DNA of 64,000 nucleotides from Roseiarcus sp963709185. GTDB lineage: Bacteria; Pseudomonadota; Alphaproteobacteria; Rhizobiales; Beijerinckiaceae. The position numbers and the translations under genes are program-made. Below are positions 60,465 through 64,000 of the stretch, in pieces; position 1 is the first letter of the stretch; each line of letters opens with the position of its first letter. The notes beneath the pieces were generated by a model that saw only the letters and a list, made by a program, of their open reading frames with translations, did no database searches and had not been told where the DNA came from. The stretch spans positions 133,042-197,041 of the forward strand of contig CAVPVQ010000032.1 in the NCBI GenBank assembly GCA_963709185.1, read 5' to 3'.

Positions 60465-61250
60465 TCAATCAGACGCCAGCCAGCCGGCATCCATCGGCAC
60501 GGCGGACCCGGTGATATCGCGCCCCGCCGAACCGCACAAAAAGATGATGAGTTCGGCGACATTCGAGCCGGCGATGAACCGGCCGGTCGGTTGGCGTTCG
60601 GCGAGAAACTCCCGCTCGGCGGCGGCCCAGTCAATCCCCTTGGCCTGCATCGTTGCCCGGATGCGCGCCTCCGAGTAGGGCGTCAGAACGGCTCCGACGC
60701 ATACCGCGTTGCAGGTGATGTTCTCGGAGATTGTCTCCAAAGCGACGACGCGGGTCATGCCAATCAACGCGGTCTTTGTTGTGACGTAGTCGACGCGCCG
60801 CGCAATCGCGACGCTACTATAAACCGACGACATGTTGATTATTCGCCCCCAACCCCGCGCGCGCATGATCGGCAGCGTCAAGCGGATCGTATGAAACGCC
60901 GCCGACAAATTAACGGCGAGCGCATTGTCCCACCGCTCGACTGGAAACTGGTCAATTGGCGCGAAGTGGCGGACGACAGCGTTGTTGACGAGGATGTCGA
61001 TGCCCCCGAACCGGTCGCGGGCGCTTTCGATGAGCGCGACAATCTCGACCTCCTTGGACACGTCAGCGCGGCAATAATGCGTCTCCACGCCGTATTTTTG
61101 TTCGAATTCGGCCCGTGTCCCTTCCATATTCTCGACGGGTTCCAGTCCATTCATGACGACATTGCACCCGGCGCGCGCCAGATTTGCGGCGATCTCGAGC
61201 CCAAGACCCGCGGTCGAGCCGGTGACCAGCGCGCTCTTACCGGTGAGCAT
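60465..61250 (-). CDS. Short-chain dehydrogenase/reductase
   Basis: This 261-aa Rossmann-fold oxidoreductase resembles 3-hydroxybutyrate dehydrogenases. The cofactor motif is VTGSTAGLGLEIAANLARAG, then DILVNNAVVRHFAPID (NNA-type). INMSSVYSSVAIARRVDYVT supplies the catalytic serine and tyrosine, with TKTALIGMTRVVAL giving the lysine (YVTTK). The C-terminus closes with VPMDAGWLASD. NAD is the likely cofactor, since an acidic residue (NGLEPVEN) follows the second strand. It overlaps the end of the MmgE/PrpD gene by 14 bp. Confidence 0.88.
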   Translation of the reverse strand: MLTGKSALVTGSTAGLGLEIAANLARAGCNVVMNGLEPVENMEGTRAEFEQKYGVETHYCRADVSKEVEIVALIESARDRFGGIDILVNNAVVRHFAPIDQFPVERWDNALAVNLSAAFHTIRLTLPIMRARGWGRIINMSSVYSSVAIARRVDYVTTKTALIGMTRVVALETISENITCNAVCVGAVLTPYSEARIRATMQAKGIDWAAAEREFLAERQPTGRFIAGSNVAELIIFLCGSAGRDITGSAVPMDAGWLASD

Positions 61251-62638
61251 CGCGCTGCCCGCCGGCGATGGTCAGGTTCGTGATCTGCTCGGCGCTCGCG
61301 ACGTCGCGGAGCGAGAGCGCCGCGTCCGCCAGCGCATCGATCTGCGGCGCCGTCAGAATATCGGCGGCATTCTCTTCGAATTTCGCGATCACTTCGCTCT
61401 CCGTCATCGGGTTCGCCGCGGAGCCGCGGTTATGGTCCTCAGTCTCCGTCCACGATCGGCCGTCCTTCATGAAGATCGTGACCTCACCCTTAAATCTTTC
61501 CGGACCGGGAAGGTCCTGATCGACGCGATACTCGACGGCATCCGCTATGCGCAAAATCTCCGGGTCCGCGAGAAATTCCTGCTGAAACGCGTCTTTGCCG
61601 ATGCGCCCGCGCACCATCGCTTCAGCGAGCGTGTATTGCAGGCTGACCCGACCGTGCAAGTCGGAGCGCGGGCGGCGCTTCTCGTCGACGGGTTCGCAGA
61701 CGATGCCGACCATGTACGCCGGCACCGGACAGATAATTCGTCCAACGGCCCTCGGCTCGATCGTGTGACGCGACCGCAGGCGAAGAAGCGCGTCGATATA
61801 AGGATGGATGACATGGGCAGCGGGAAAAGGCTTGAATGAAGCGTTTTGACTTCCCAACTCATGCCGAGTTCGCTGTCGATGCGGCTCCAGTTCCAAGGCG
61901 CCGTGTTATCTTGCAGGTGCGAATCGAAAATGCCGAAGCGGCCTTCGAAAATCTCGACCGGTCCGGTGACCCCTGCGCGCGCGAGGCTGGCGGCCGCGAC
62001 GCCGCTTTGCGCGGCATGGCCGGGGTGAAGGAATTTCGACTGCGTGCCGTCGACCCAGCACTGCAGCAGCCCGGACGCGAAGCTTCCAGCTATCCCCGCT
62101 GCGTTTGTCATCTCGCCGGCGCGCAGCCCCATGAGGCGGGCGGCAAGCCAGGTAGTCCCGAAAGTCGCGGACAGCCCGTGGGGTGAAATCCGCGACGATG
62201 AAATTGGCTCGGCGAAACGCAACCGACGCGGCAAGAGATTTCGTTGCCGATCGCAATCGCGACGATGACGTCCCGACCGCTCAACGGGATTGCGTCGGCA
62301 AGAGCAAAAGCGGTCGCGACAGCCGGGCCGCTCATGTGTACGATCGACCGATTGTGGGTGTCGTCGAACTCGAGCGCTTGCGAGAGGGCGCCATTTGCGA
62401 ATGCGGCGCCGGTGATCGTCAGTTGGTCGCCGGCGCCGAAAATCCGCGAAGGTCCGCCGCCGTGCAGCGCGCGAGCGCTTTCCCTGACCGATCTGCCGAA
62501 TTGTGCGCCAAGCCCGGCAATCGCCAGCCCGATGATATCGAGCACTCTCAATTCCGTGCTGCGCACAACGGCCTCGGGCAGGTCGTGATATCCAACGCCG
62601 CAAACCCAGTCGGAGACGATTTCGGAATACGAAGCCAT
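61237..62638 (-). pseudogene. MmgE/PrpD family protein, two frameshifts
   Basis: This dehydratase/isomerase-family protein (2-methylcitrate dehydratase relatives) should be about 465 aa. The first frame begins MASYSEIVSDWVCGVGYHDL and has RVLDIIGLAIAGLGAQFGRS, GAAFANGALSQALEFDDTHN and SIVHMSGPAVATAFALADAI. The frame shifts near 62190-62215, then reads GLSATFGTTWLAARLMGLRA, MTNAAGIAGSFASGLLQCWV and FEGRFGIFDSHLQDNTAPWN. It shifts again near 61845 and ends with KPFPAAHVIHPYIDALLRLR to the stop. Each piece aligns with the family, so two indels explain it. Confidence 0.78.
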
Positions 62639-62821
62639 CGGATATGCCGGCCCCCGAATTGAGCGTGTCTGCGAAAATCCAATTTTTGTTACCGCTCCCA
62701 AATCCCGATGGAGCAGCGCGCGGCGTCTATCAAATTCATTAGTTCAAGCAGAGCGGTTGGACAAGCGGGAAATTGTTATCGGTATCTCCAGACTTGTAGC
62801 CGTCGCTCCGCTCCAGAGCGG

Positions 62822-63800
62822 TCACGTGCTGCCGCGCTGGATGATTTCGAAGCCGAGATCCAGAACCACGGGGGTGGAGGCGGCGCCCTCGATCCGGTCC
62901 AGCAGGCACTGAGCACTGCGCCACCCGATGTCGTAGCGAGGGAGGCGTACGGTGGTGATGGTGGGCGTCAAATAACACAACAATCGACGTCGTCGAATGT
63001 GGCGATCCCCACCCGCTGCGGCACAGCCCATCCCCTCTTCTGACATTCCGACAGCGCGCCGACAGCGAGCACATCGCCGGCGAAGAAGACGGCGTCAACT
63101 TCCGGCACAGTCTCAATCAGCCGGACAATCGCTTCGGCTCCCGAACCAAGGCCGGAAGGCCCATCGAGCGTCAACTGGCGGTGCTCCGGGCGCCCGAGCT
63201 TCTCGAGGGCCGCCAGATAGCCTCGACGGCGCTCGGCGGCCCGATCATTCCCCAATGTCGGAAGAGTAACAAATCCGATGTTCTTGTATCGAAGCCGCGA
63301 GAGATCACCACCATCATCCGGGACGCCTCGAAATTCGAATAGCTGACGGTGGAAACCGGCGGCTCTTTCGAAATATTGCCGTTCTCGACAACGGGAATGC
63401 CGGCTTTGGCGATCATCTGACAACTCGTCGCAGTATGGGTCGTATTGTCCAAGGCAAGACCGGCGACCCGCTGGGAGAGAAACGCTCGGACGAGCGCTTC
63501 CTCCTCCTCGACACTATGAGCGCTATCGGCGATCATCAATTGAAAGCCGGCCGCCTCAGGCGATCCGAAATCCCCTCACCGTCTCGGCAAACAGTGAGTT
63601 GTCAAGATCGGCACGATCATGCCAACGACATTGGATCTATTGGACGAGAGATTGCGCGCCAGCCTGTTCGGGAGATAGCCGCTTCTGCTGACCGCCCGCT
63701 CGAATTCGATCGCGCACCTCCGGGGAAACCCGGTGAGGCGCGTTAGAAAACGTGATACGGTCATGACCGAAACATCGGCCGCTTGAGCTACATCCCGCAT
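62822..63800 (-). pseudogene. LacI-family transcriptional regulator, several frameshifts
   Basis: Recognisable parts in order are the HTH MRDVAQAADVSVMTVSR, then APHRVSPEVRDRI (other frame), AVSRSGYLPNRLARNLSSNR with VVGMIVPIL. Next are QLMIADSAHSVEEEEALVRA and VAGLALDNTTHTATSCQMIA, then RYKNIGFVTLPTLGNDRAAE and GYLAALEKLGRPEHRQLTLD. FFAGDVLAVGALSECQKRGW and RVGIATFDDVD follow, and finally LPRYDIGWRSAQCLLDRIEG. At least five frame changes are needed, two of them compensating within about 50 bp of the HTH. The intact protein would be about 330 aa and would regulate the downstream operon. The upstream 200 bp show nothing I recognise. Confidence 0.7.
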
Positions 63801-64000
63801 TCGCACGGCGCTGCCCAACCGCTTCGACCTCGCTCCTTCATCGGCCCCGATCCCTTCATCAAGAAATCCGACGCGACACGATGCCTGACGCACCTCGATA
63901 AATCGCGAACGCCGGCTGCGCGCCGATAGTTCGAACTCGCGTCGATCGCGATGGCCCAGCGGCGATGCGCCTCCAAGCCGCAACGCGCCGATTTATTCTC

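Noticed and set aside
62739..63746. Forward and alternative-frame ORFs over the LacI region
   Set aside because: The reverse-strand pieces assemble in order into one LacI-family protein, which explains the region better than several short unrelated genes.

Overview
The window reads as GC-rich alphaproteobacterial DNA, most likely from the Hyphomicrobiales (Rhizobiales). The evidence is a MipZ division ATPase, a PleC-like sensor kinase next to pepN, a DUF2865 protein, a discrete GluRS-type synthetase, the XdhABC arrangement, and several short hypothetical proteins of a kind I know only from rhizobia-like genomes. No rRNA operon, CRISPR array or phage structural gene was seen.

Positions 1-47.7 kb are mostly chromosomal backbone. 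At the left edge a malonyl-CoA synthetase (partial) and a malonyl-CoA decarboxylase form a malonate-utilisation pair. They face a class II aldolase. Next come xdhA-xdhB-xdhC (molybdenum hydroxylase and its maturation factor), a HicAB toxin-antitoxin pair, a VOC-family enzyme, a cation-diffusion-facilitator transporter, MipZ, a two-barrel outer-membrane protein, the PleC-like kinase, PepN, MurI coupled to a protease-like secreted protein, and the YfhM/PbpC periplasmic defence pair. A DUF2865 protein, a broken glutamyl-tRNA synthetase, a family 2 glycosyltransferase and a very short ORF with an extreme Shine-Dalgarno sequence follow. After a second toxin-antitoxin pair and NadE comes a reverse-strand operon: substrate-binding protein, LivH, LivM, LivG, LivF, a hydantoin/Asp-Glu racemase and a GntR regulator. 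Two GntR-like operators sit at its promoter. Der and a TPR membrane protein close this part.

From 47.7 kb the content becomes accessory. A tRNA-Phe gene is followed at once by a P4-type tyrosine recombinase, the usual start of a tRNA-integrated island. The island holds a coiled-coil protein with a perfect 106-bp internal duplication, an HTH gene split cleanly by an IS5-family insertion, a second HicBA pair with a coupled third gene, a second and damaged IS5-family element, many small hypothetical genes, and a decayed IS6-family element. The right end carries a probable catabolic operon (MBL-fold hydrolase, unknown protein, SDR, MmgE/PrpD) behind a LacI-type regulator. I did not find the distal attachment site.

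Broken reading frames are unusually common: xdhC, gltX, one membrane protein, livM, livH, the binding protein, MmgE/PrpD and the LacI regulator. All remain clearly recognisable on both sides of each break. Whether these are sequence errors or real decay decides how much of the metabolism described here is functional, so each is flagged.
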